Source of the DNA: Aporhodopirellula rubra
GTDB taxonomy: Bacteria > Planctomycetota > Planctomycetia > Pirellulales > Pirellulaceae
Direction: 5' to 3'
Assembly (NCBI RefSeq): GCF_014192335.1
Contig: NZ_JACHXU010000003.1
Location: forward strand, 62,001-126,000
Length of the DNA stretch: 64,000 bases
Shown: positions 49,201-55,761 of the stretch, piece after piece
Numbering within the stretch: the first letter of the stretch is position 1
Layout: every line of letters begins with the position of its first letter
Position numbers and translations under genes: made by a program
Notes under the pieces: model-generated
The model's input: only the letters and a program-made list of their open reading frames with translations
Database searches by the model: none
What the model was told of the DNA's origin: nothing

Positions 49201-49981
49201 GTCTGGCGACGAGACTCAAGACTGACAACGGAAGTGAGTCGGATTCTACTTGCAACGCGACGGGCGTGGTTGCACCGGGGAGCATGCCGACGGTAGCACT
49301 GCCTTGCAGCGATCCTTCACCGCCACCAGGTTGTTGCAGGACGCCTTGCCACTTTGATCGTAGTTCTTTCGCGTCGAGTTCCATCGATGCGTTGGATTGG
49401 CTGAGAGACCAGGTTGCCTGCGTCACACCGTCGGTTACATCGACATGCAAACCTTGAATCTGCACCGAACCTTCGGGGACGACGTTCGTCGGAGTTTCCG
49501 AAGGTGCGAGCAATAACGCGATGTCTTCTTCGATTGAGCTTGTCGAGGCGTTCACCGTGCATGCGACTTGCACGTCGCGCAGGACCAGTTCGCCGAATTG
49601 TCCCCCTTTGAATTCACTCGACAGGAGTTGGGGGAGGGTCAGTGACGTTTGCAGTTCACCGATTTCGATGGTTGATCCAGCCCTGTCGCCGACAAGACGC
49701 AGGCCGTTGATGCGAATCGGGGTCACCCATCCGATTTGGATGCTGTCCGATTCGGCTTGCCATCCGTATGAACTCAGCGATTGTGCGAGGAACGAACGTC
49801 CTAGCGGCGAGTTGCTGATCAGGCTCGGTCCCGATGCGATCATCAACGTGACGAAGGCGAATGTCATGACGGCGATCATCTGTCGTCGTCGCGATCGGTC
49901 GGCTCGACGATGCAGGGTGCGTTCGGTTTGAGTTCGTTCGCGAACCTCAAAGTCGTAGTTCTTGACCGCTTTGCGTCGCAT
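46208..49981 (-). CDS. Very large AsmA/TamB-like envelope protein
   Basis: 1257 residues. A basic N-terminus is followed by one membrane helix at about 35-55 and then a long, strand-rich extracytoplasmic body: 'GWQAESDSIQIGWVTPIRINGLRLVGDRAGSTIEIGEL' near the start, and 'SGEILLAGDVHYRPELYIDLRPGPIARGVALTPDMTGKWLKYLAP' and 'FDGRLDLIAQIPLDAKWLG...MTLPIDGTLSRPSLD' near the end. This alternating pattern and the closing 'DGTL.RP..D' block are typical of AsmA-type bridge proteins that move lipids between membranes. It ends with a Gln/Ala-rich helix. The DUF family cannot be fixed by eye; the AsmA-like call is by architecture. Confidence 0.82.
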   Translation of the reverse strand: MRRKAVKNYDFEVRERTQTERTLHRRADRSRRRQMIAVMTFAFVTLMIASGPSLISNSPLGRSFLAQSLSSYGWQAESDSIQIGWVTPIRINGLRLVGDRAGSTIEIGELQTSLTLPQLLSSEFKGGQFGELVLRDVQVACTVNASTSSIEEDIALLLAPSETPTNVVPEGSVQIQGLHVDVTDGVTQATWSLSQSNASMELDAKELRSKWQGVLQQPGGGEGSLQGSATVGMLPGATTPVALQVESDSLPLSVLSLVARRFPESQLPAEITGDLSGSTHLELPVSGHPSVSLRKIEIRGLAAFDPSTQKRLWSNELTQIDGDWMWQPGRIVTRQMSAKTDFATVAMNGEFSDSFSLSGSQSNPLVWLDQVDATADILIDLPRLHAAMPNVLPMRSSATLHRGTLRATIEPLPALDPRSARLGQRRRRLVIQSDTIEATADGKAIRIAPMDATAIVASNTTELSAEQFEMNSPFARIQGHGDIASGAADVDVNFGKLARMLQPIFELDNQDLQGDVRANLRWDAEANGLWRLQGNSQIDNLAIELAPEQRLQQQQLISTLDVEGRWSTTGNGWSLDELSRGSLRIQGDGIQTDVDLVQTVRGLDKTLMIPVRLRGRGQIDSVTEMLRPWMPQSLSGCRGGFEFTARASMNGVGDVLMQALDGQLSSLRIPMNDRDIEQELVKLHFDGKAFWPRREVMIQSMTVTGDAVSAAIQGEWINNMTDLEIAWLADLDRLQTSASKRIAREPQDRPRTHAVNGRSSTTQTRQIGFTSTAPINTAPGQWDVAGKLEGNTIIVGDTVRVHVDTKISGRDVVLSEPHASGNPALSSVVWSEPAMQIEGSLDVNLPTLAVKTESLQISTDWCGATLAGSASWSDEAADLQLRGPARFKMDEVARRLTSLSGTTIVAEGLHQTPIEILYAQNHSSEYAFTIKGNLGWETVDTAGMLFGPAEVPFRMTESVVTITPSRIPVLGPSRLTPRMIGPQVAPLSDQPIETGSGEILLAGDVHYRPELYIDLRPGPIARGVALTPDMTGKWLKYLAPIAADAALVEGTFSAELQQATVWIDDPTRSEIRGRLDIERVQMNAGPLADQVIASARQLQALAAIGSAARPPRTGRTLITMPAQSVEFQVSRGVVNHRALMFDVDRARVVTSGQVDFDGRLDLIAQIPLDAKWLGSDLRGLAGQTMTLPIDGTLSRPSLDSAGIRRVVADMGVQAAQQAAQDAAGNFLQQQLGRGQQQLEQGLNKSLEKLRFDKLFGN

Positions 49982-50105
49982 CCGTGCGTCTCGCTATTAG
50001 GGATGGATCGAATCGGCGCCGATCAATGACAGACAAGGGGCGCGCGTGGATTCACTTATAGCGAGAAAGCTTCATCGAGCGCAAGAGAGGTTTGCGTCGG
50101 CGCAT

Positions 50106-50230
50106 AAAAAAAGCTCCCGGAAAGTACGAGGTCCTAGGGGGGCGGAGGACAACGCGCTTCTCTTCCGGGAGCCGGTGGTCGGTGGTGTGTCTTTCGGTGT
50201 TGCAGAATCCGATCTTAGCTCAGCAAGCCG
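50106..50230 (-). ncRNA. Candidate small RNA ending in a strong intrinsic terminator
   Basis: On the minus strand a perfect 10-bp stem (GCTCCCGGAA / TTCCGGGAGC; 50163-50172 and 50113-50122) is followed directly by seven Ts (50112-50106). Inside its 40-base loop is a second hairpin, GTCCT/AGGAC, with the C-rich loop CCGCCCCCCT. No minus-strand gene lies upstream for it to terminate. A TTGAAA (50265-50260) and GAAAAT (50242-50237) with 17-bp spacing could start a transcript near 50230, giving about 125 nt. Transcription is inferred. Confidence 0.4.
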
Positions 50231-50641
50231 GCTTCTATTTTCGCAACTTTGGTTTTCAATTTCAAGATGAATTGGCGATCGAAAAAAATGGTTCGAGGCA
50301 GTGCTTCGCATCCATGCTAGCACTTCTCGAACGATCCGCACATAGAACAACCTGACGGTTTAAGGGGGCCATCCATGACTCCGTTTCAACCGCAATCTTC
50401 GCAGTCAAGAAGAACAAAAATGTTCCTCCAACCAGTGCAAAGAGCGTTCGATCTATGAACATCTTTTGCCGGTTCAAGTTGCCGAGACAACCTGCTCGCG
50501 ACGATGCGGGGAACTTAGCCGGGGTGGCTTTCGTGGGTCAAGTCAGCTTTCGGAAAGTTTTGAAAACATGTCCGCGGGTTACCCCGCAACGTCGCTGCAA
50601 AGCCCGGGAAATACGGTTAAAATTGAGCGTGAAAAAAATTG

Positions 50642-50656
50642 GAAGTGTTACACTTC
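50642..50656. promoter_or_regulatory. Perfect palindrome GAAGTGT-T-ACACTTC upstream of the sugar-binding lipoprotein
   Basis: 7-bp perfect arms around one base, ending 53 bp before the ATG at 50710. Position and symmetry suggest an operator for a dimeric regulator. The factor is not encoded next to it. Confidence 0.45.
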
Positions 50657-50709
50657 GTGTTCGCTTCACAACCCGCTGCCCTTCTCCCCACGTTGAAGCC
50701 GTTATTCGT

Positions 50710-51720
50710 ATGCACGTAAAATTACCCGTCACGTTGATCGTTGCAGCTTTGTTTTGTTGCCTCGCCGGATGTCATCCTCCAGCTGATGACAACGCAAACC
50801 CAAAGACCGCGGCAGAGGCAACCGGAGATCTGTTGCACTTTGCCGTGATCCCCAAAGGTGAGAACCACATCTATTGGCAGTCGGTGCGAATCGGTGCAGA
50901 GCAAGCCGCGAAAGAAGTTGGGGCGCGAATCACGTTCAAGGGACCTGCAAAGGAAAGCGATCGCAGTGAGCAGATCGACGTGTTCCAAGGGTTTCTCAAC
51001 GCCCAGGTTGATGGGATTTGTCTGGCGCCGTTGGACGCCGACGCATTGGTGCGTCCGGTCGAAGAGGCTAAGCGTGCAGGAGTGCCGGTCGTGATCTTCG
51101 ACAGCGGCCTCAATGCCAAACCCGAAGACTATGTTGCGTTCGTCGCAACGGACAACTTCCGCGGTGGGCAAATTGCTGCTGATGCGATGGCGGCAAGCCT
51201 GGGGGATGACGGGGGTAAGGTAATCTGTCTCCGTTATCATCAGGGGAGTGACAGCACGCACCGTCGTGAAGAAGGGTTCTTGGACGGGATTGCAAAGTAT
51301 CCCAATATCGAAGTGATCAGCAGCGATCAGTATTCGGGAACGACGACGGAGTCCGCGGTCGATAAAGCGCAGGCTTTGTTCAACCGGTTTGGCGAAAATG
51401 TCGATGGAGTTTTTACGGCATGTGAACCCAATGCGGAGGGGATGCTCCGGGCGATTCGGGATCGTGGGCTGGCTGGGAAAGTCAAACTCGTTGCCTTTGA
51501 CAGCAGCGATTCACTCCGGGAGGCGATGTCGGCGGGGCATGTTGCGGCAATTATTTTGCAAGATCCCGTCCGGATTGGTAACCTTGCAGTGAAGACGCTC
51601 GCGGCATCGATTCGTGGTGAAACCGTCGAGAAGAATGTCGATACCGGAATTTTTGTCGCGACAAAGAAAAATCAAGACGAGCCTGCCATCGCGAGCTTGC
51701 TTAATCCGCCTCAGTCGTGA
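50710..51720 (+). CDS. Ribose/galactose-type periplasmic binding lipoprotein
   Basis: 336 residues from the ATG at 50710. Lipobox LAGC (Cys21). The body is a type I periplasmic binding fold of the RbsB class: 'HFAVIPKGENHIYWQSVRIGAEQAAKEVGA', 'GFLNAQVDGICLAPLDADALVRPVEEAKRAGVPVVIFDSG', 'FVATDNFRGGQIAADAM' and 'VFTACEPNAEGMLRAIRDRGLAGKVKLVAFDSSDSL'. It should bind a sugar or related polyol outside the cytoplasm. No permease or ATPase gene lies nearby, so it is an orphan: it may work with a transporter elsewhere or act as a sensor. Confidence 0.9.
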   Translation: MHVKLPVTLIVAALFCCLAGCHPPADDNANPKTAAEATGDLLHFAVIPKGENHIYWQSVRIGAEQAAKEVGARITFKGPAKESDRSEQIDVFQGFLNAQVDGICLAPLDADALVRPVEEAKRAGVPVVIFDSGLNAKPEDYVAFVATDNFRGGQIAADAMAASLGDDGGKVICLRYHQGSDSTHRREEGFLDGIAKYPNIEVISSDQYSGTTTESAVDKAQALFNRFGENVDGVFTACEPNAEGMLRAIRDRGLAGKVKLVAFDSSDSLREAMSAGHVAAIILQDPVRIGNLAVKTLAASIRGETVEKNVDTGIFVATKKNQDEPAIASLLNPPQS

Positions 51721-52031
51721 TCTCGCGTATGCCGAATACCCCGTAGATCGCAGGTTTTCAAGGCGGTTTGTTCGTGCTCGGGGGTGTCTTAATTCGTTCG
51801 AACGTAATGTGAACCCTTCATTTTTCGCGATTTTAATGACACAGGGTTAGTGTTAAATCAGCCCGTGTCAGTCGTTTATTCAGCATCACTCAATCTTGCT
51901 TGCGCGATTCGGAGTGGTCGTCGCCTGCTCGGCAGTTTCGGTATTTTAGGCCGTTTCTGCTATTTGCGACGATACCGCCCTTGTCATATTTGTTGGCATC
52001 CGATTCAATCACTCGACGCATTTGCGCAATT

Positions 52032-52073
52032 AGGTGAGCTTTCGCGTTGCATGCCCCGCAGCGTTGCTCACCT
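52032..52073 (+). ncRNA. Two-tier hairpin, part of a candidate structured RNA
   Basis: Outer stem AGGTGAGC/GCTCACCT (8 perfect pairs), internal loop, inner stem CGTTGC/GCAGCG (6 pairs, one G-U) and a 7-base loop ATGCCCC. It is immediately followed by a strong terminator-like stem. It may be the 3' part of a small RNA or a long 3' UTR of the lipoprotein mRNA. Confidence 0.35.
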
Positions 52074-52077
52074 GATC

Positions 52078-52138
52078 GGCGGTCCTGTGGGGGTTATCTT
52101 GTGCCCCTTGTGTAACCCTTCACAGGCCGCCACTTTTT
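52078..52138 (+). terminator. Long intrinsic terminator with TTTTT tail
   Basis: Stem of three stacked parts: GGCGG/CCGCC, CCTGTG/CACAGG and GGGTTA/TAACCC (17 pairs with small bulges), 16-base loop, then AC and TTTTT at 52134-52138. It is 360 bp beyond the lipoprotein stop, far for a simple gene terminator, so it may end an independent transcript. Confidence 0.6.
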
Positions 52139-52461
52139 AAATCTTGTTCAACTCGCCTCTTCCCTCTTCCTGGTGGTTTCCACCATGTTTAGGGGTGTCT
52201 TCTTTGGGCGGTGTGTTGAGCGAATCAGGGTGACACGCCACGCTATGGCCATTGTTGCATGCTGCGTTTCTTTGATTTGCAGGGCTCGTTGATCAATGCC
52301 TTCTTGAGCGGGGAATTGCAATTGTTGTTGTGGTTTCGGGGCCGTTGACCACGATCCCGCGTCGTTTGGTGAGTCGCGTTAGCGTGCTGGCAGTCGATCG
52401 GCGTGGGGCGTATCTTTGGGTTGAACTCCCCATCCACACCCGTACGAATGTGTAGTGAAGC

Positions 52462-53592
52462 ATGTCGAGTCTCGACACCGAAAAGGCCGTTCGCCAACGT
52501 TATTCAGGAGCAGCTCTTGAACGTGAGGCGGCACTATGTTGCCCGGTCGATTACGACGCGAAGTATCTGCAGGTCATTCCGGCGGAGGTCATCGAGCGGG
52601 ATTATGGTTGTGGCGATCCTTCCAAGCACGTCCGGCGCGGCGAAACCGTCTTAGATTTAGGAAGCGGCGGCGGGAAAATCTGCTTCATCGCGTCCCAGGT
52701 CGTTGGGCCCGAGGGAAGCGTGATCGGCGTTGACATGAATGACGACATGCTGTCGTTGGCTCGGCGATCAAAAGCCGAGATTTCCAAATCCATTGGCTAC
52801 GACAATGTCACGTTCCGTAAAGGAAAAATCCAAGATCTCGCGATCGATCGCGACGCCGTTGAACGGTATCTGAACGAGAATCCAGTCACGGACGACGTGA
52901 CTCTTCGCGGACTCGAGTCGTTTTTGGCTGACATGCGGGCTGAGAATCCGATGATCCCCGATGAGTCGGTCGACGTCGTCGTCAGTAACTGTGTGCTGAA
53001 CCTGGTCGATTCGAGTGAGAAAGAAATCCTGTTCGACGAGATCTTTCGCGTTCTACGCCCCGGCGGCCGGGCGGTGATCAGTGACATCGTGTCCGACGTT
53101 GAGGTTCCTGAGGAATTGCAGGCGGACCCTGAATTGTGGAGCGGTTGCATTTCGGGGGCGTTCGAGCAATCGGCGTTTCTAGAGGCGTTCGAACAAGCCG
53201 GGTTTGTCGACATCCGCATCGAGAGTTTGCAGCCGAATGCATGGCAAGTGGTTGCCGGAATCGCATTCCGGTCGGCAACGGTGATCGCCTACCGTCCTCA
53301 TCTGATCAGTGAAGGTGAGGGTGTGATCGAGCAAACGCAGCAGTATTTGCTGACTCGGGACGCGACGCGGCGGGTTTACCGCGGGCCTTTCAAGTATGTC
53401 GTTGATGACGATGGGCGGATGTACACGCGGGGCGAGGCTTGCCAGGACGCGCTCGCCCAAGCGGCTGAACGTGAATCGATCGCCGATCATTTTGCCGTCT
53501 ATGAGGATGTCACGGGCGAGGAATCTTCGGCAACTTACCTCGGTCTGCCGACGATGGGCGACGGTTGCTGCTCGAGCGGCGATTGCTGCTAG
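52462..53592 (+). CDS. arsM: ArsM-like arsenite S-adenosylmethionine methyltransferase
   Basis: 376 residues. N-terminal 'VRQRYSGAA', then 'DYGCGDPS' (Cys50), SAM motif I 'VLDLGSGGGKICFIASQ' and 'VIGVDMNDDML', then 'VVVSNCVLNLV' (Cys177) and 'LWSGCISGAF' (Cys229). The three cysteines match the As(III)-binding set of ArsM, and Cys26-Cys27 may supply the fourth. ArsM methylates arsenite to less toxic or volatile forms. An insert of about 35 residues (about 128-163) separates motif I from the SNC block, and the protein ends in GDGCCSSGDCC, a Cys-rich tail that could collect arsenic. No arsR or arsB is adjacent. Confidence 0.87.
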   Translation: MSSLDTEKAVRQRYSGAALEREAALCCPVDYDAKYLQVIPAEVIERDYGCGDPSKHVRRGETVLDLGSGGGKICFIASQVVGPEGSVIGVDMNDDMLSLARRSKAEISKSIGYDNVTFRKGKIQDLAIDRDAVERYLNENPVTDDVTLRGLESFLADMRAENPMIPDESVDVVVSNCVLNLVDSSEKEILFDEIFRVLRPGGRAVISDIVSDVEVPEELQADPELWSGCISGAFEQSAFLEAFEQAGFVDIRIESLQPNAWQVVAGIAFRSATVIAYRPHLISEGEGVIEQTQQYLLTRDATRRVYRGPFKYVVDDDGRMYTRGEACQDALAQAAERESIADHFAVYEDVTGEESSATYLGLPTMGDGCCSSGDCC

Positions 53593-53800
53593 TTTTCACC
53601 GGATTCCATTCGGGGATTCATGTCTGACGATGGCCTCGCTTTGCCATGTTAGGGATGCCGAGATGGGGGCCCTGCGCGGAGATCTGCTGTCGCAATTGAT
53701 TTGGTGTTGCTGACGCGGTAAAGCTTGCCCTCCAGAAGACGGGAGTGGGCCCGTTTCTCGGTCCTAAGAGAGAACGTCTCCTCCGTCGAAGGTAAATGTG

Positions 53801-55561
53801 ATGAAATCCTGCGAGAGCTTTGCTCGTGCATCTCGGGAATTGGTATTCCGGGCGCCGTTATTGAACGCGCTGACGCTGTCGCTGGCTGTGGCCGGATGGT
53901 CAGTGACATGGTCGTCAAATGTTTCGGCCGCAAGTCCGTTCCACGCCCTGTTGATTGGCAACAACGCGTATGAGGCGGAACGGTTAAGGAACCCGATCAA
54001 TGATGTCGAGTTGCTCGGGAAGGCTCTGCGTGATCTTGGGTTCGTGGTCACGATCGAATCGGATTTGGGGCATCGAGAAATGGACGATGCCCTTTTCGAC
54101 TTCACGCAGCGGGTGCCCAAGGGAGGGCTCGCGTTCTTCTATTTTGCCGGGCATGGCATTGGAATTCAGGACGACCACTTTCTGATTCCGGTCGATGCGC
54201 GGTTACGAGATTCATCGGCACTGAAGTATCAAACCGTTTCTCAGGATTATGTACTTGATGCGTTAAATCAGTCGGGGGCGAACACGAAGGTGTTGATGAT
54301 GGATTGCTGCCGCAACAATCCTTTTGAAAGGCGGTGGCCGGTAACGCAGCGGAACCCTTCGTCGGAATGGTCGCCACGCACTGAGACGCCCGATGGGACT
54401 TTGATTGCATATGCGACGGCCGAGAACCAACCGGCTCTTGATGGTGAAGGTGAAAACTCACCCTTCGCATTCAATTTGTCAGCGAAGCTCCGCGACCGAC
54501 CCTCATCCGGTTTGTACTTGCTCGACGCGATTCGCAGCGCGAGTGAAGCGGTCAAGCAACAGACCGGTCAGCGAGCGTGGGTGCATTTCGACTCTTCCAT
54601 GCCGCGGGTCTGCCTGAGTGAGCCACCGAATAACCAGGCGCAGGTTGCCTCGGCGTCGAACCAGGGACGCGACAAAGAATTGGTTTCCCGAGAGGATCTA
54701 CCGCCACGCCGTGAGGACACGACGAAAGGATTGATGGAGACATCATTGCTCGCGCAAGCCCGCACGTATCTTAAGCAGGGCGATTACGACCTCGCGATTG
54801 ACGCCTATACCGTGGTCGCGCTCGACCCCGAGGTGTCTCGAGCCGATCGAACCTCGGCGCTGCAAGACAGGAGTGCTGCATACCTGCGCCGAGCAGGTGA
54901 GAATGATTTTGAACGTGCGCTGATCGACGCCAAGGCGATCGGTGGCGCAGGAATTCAGTTGCCGCATTTGGCCAATTCGTCGCCCATGCGCATTCAGAGG
55001 CAACAAACAGGAACCATTTATCGTCATCAAATCGCGACCATCACATCCGTCTCCGGTGACTTCTATTACGTGCAGTCGGTTTACGGCGGTCAGGATCAGC
55101 ACGGTTGGGTGAGCAAAAGTGCGTTCCGTGTCGAGCAGGCAAGCGACGTAGAGCCGAAACCGAAAGTCGTTGTGGATAAGGTGGTTTCGCCGGTGACCCT
55201 GAACAGCACTTCCGTGGTGTCGGCATCGGTTTCGCCACCGACTCGCCCGTCCAGTTTCGAAGGTGTCCAGGTGCCAAGCCCGAGTTCGAGTGCACCTTAC
55301 CCCGTCATCCGGCAGAGCACTCCGATACGGAGCTCCTCTTCTATGGTGAATCCTCCGATGGCATCATCGTCCCGATACACGTCGGCTGGTTACCCTCAGC
55401 CTTCGACATCGACGCAGTACCGGGGGCAAACCAATTCGTTTTATCGAACGCCCGCGACGACGTCGGGGCCTCGTTATCAGCTCCAGCAGTCGAGCCAGTC
55501 GTCTCGCGGCAGATCCAGAGCGGGCGGCGGTTGCCCCCATTGCAAATTGGGGCGACGTTAG
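53801..55561 (+). CDS. Secreted caspase-like (C14) protein with TPR and SH3-like parts
   Basis: 586 residues from the ATG at 53801 (GTG 53798 is also possible). Signal peptide at about 20-45. The caspase p20-like domain (about 46-270) has 'HALLIGNNAYEAERLRNPINDVELLGKAL', the catalytic His in 'FFYFAGHG' (His118) and the catalytic Cys in 'MMDCCRNNPF' (second Cys, 170). A TPR-like pair follows (about 310-365: 'ARTYLKQGDYDLAIDAYTVVALD'), then an SH3-like strand region (about 395-445), a long Ser/Pro/Thr/Gln-rich tail and a terminal 'CPHCKLG'. Bacterial caspase-fold enzymes cleave after basic residues and are frequent in planctomycetes. The targets are unknown. The gap to the ArsM-like gene is about 200 bp. 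Confidence 0.87.
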   Translation: MKSCESFARASRELVFRAPLLNALTLSLAVAGWSVTWSSNVSAASPFHALLIGNNAYEAERLRNPINDVELLGKALRDLGFVVTIESDLGHREMDDALFDFTQRVPKGGLAFFYFAGHGIGIQDDHFLIPVDARLRDSSALKYQTVSQDYVLDALNQSGANTKVLMMDCCRNNPFERRWPVTQRNPSSEWSPRTETPDGTLIAYATAENQPALDGEGENSPFAFNLSAKLRDRPSSGLYLLDAIRSASEAVKQQTGQRAWVHFDSSMPRVCLSEPPNNQAQVASASNQGRDKELVSREDLPPRREDTTKGLMETSLLAQARTYLKQGDYDLAIDAYTVVALDPEVSRADRTSALQDRSAAYLRRAGENDFERALIDAKAIGGAGIQLPHLANSSPMRIQRQQTGTIYRHQIATITSVSGDFYYVQSVYGGQDQHGWVSKSAFRVEQASDVEPKPKVVVDKVVSPVTLNSTSVVSASVSPPTRPSSFEGVQVPSPSSSAPYPVIRQSTPIRSSSSMVNPPMASSSRYTSAGYPQPSTSTQYRGQTNSFYRTPATTSGPRYQLQQSSQSSRGRSRAGGGCPHCKLGRR

Positions 55562-55761
55562 AAGTACCGAACAAAAATTTGGGCGAGCGTTATAGCCGAA
55601 GTGGCGTGGGAGACCGCCTGATGCACACTTCGTCTTGGGTTTGTATTATTCTAGCGATTGGCTGGCTCGCGGGGTCTCTTTCCCCGCATGCTGATGAGAG
55701 TCATCTTGGGGCACGGTCATCGGAATGCCGGTGACGATCAACACCACCAACTCGCTCGACT

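Larger units (their letters stand above)
49982..50709. other. 730-bp divergent intergenic region, with a candidate sRNA and operator
   Basis: Lies between the AsmA-like gene (minus) and the sugar-binding lipoprotein (plus). The plus-strand frame from 50455 reads into the lipoprotein gene, but its first 85 codons lack coding character. The region contains a strong minus-strand terminator with a promoter-like sequence upstream, and a 15-bp palindrome near the lipoprotein start (separate entries). Confidence 0.5.
51721..52461. other. 740-bp intergenic region with several strong RNA hairpins
   Basis: Between the sugar-binding lipoprotein and the ArsM-like gene. No convincing coding frame. It contains a 42-base hairpin (52032-52073), a long stem with a T-tract (52078-52138), both listed separately, and a short hairpin TGGTGG-TTT-CCACCA at 52171-52185. 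TTTAAT at 51832-51837 is a possible -10 box. The 280 bp after that before arsM show nothing I can name. Confidence 0.5.

Noticed and set aside
50455-50709. N-terminal extension of the sugar-binding lipoprotein
   Set aside because: The ATG at 50710 is followed at once by a lipoprotein signal; the 85 upstream codons contain the palindrome and have no coding character.
51721-52461. Known housekeeping RNA (RNase P, tmRNA, 6S or SRP RNA)
   Set aside because: None of the conserved core sequences of these RNAs could be found on either strand, although the hairpins are strong.
55531-55734. 67-codon open frame after the caspase gene
   Set aside because: It overlaps the caspase gene end in another frame, has no Shine-Dalgarno site and no recognisable feature.
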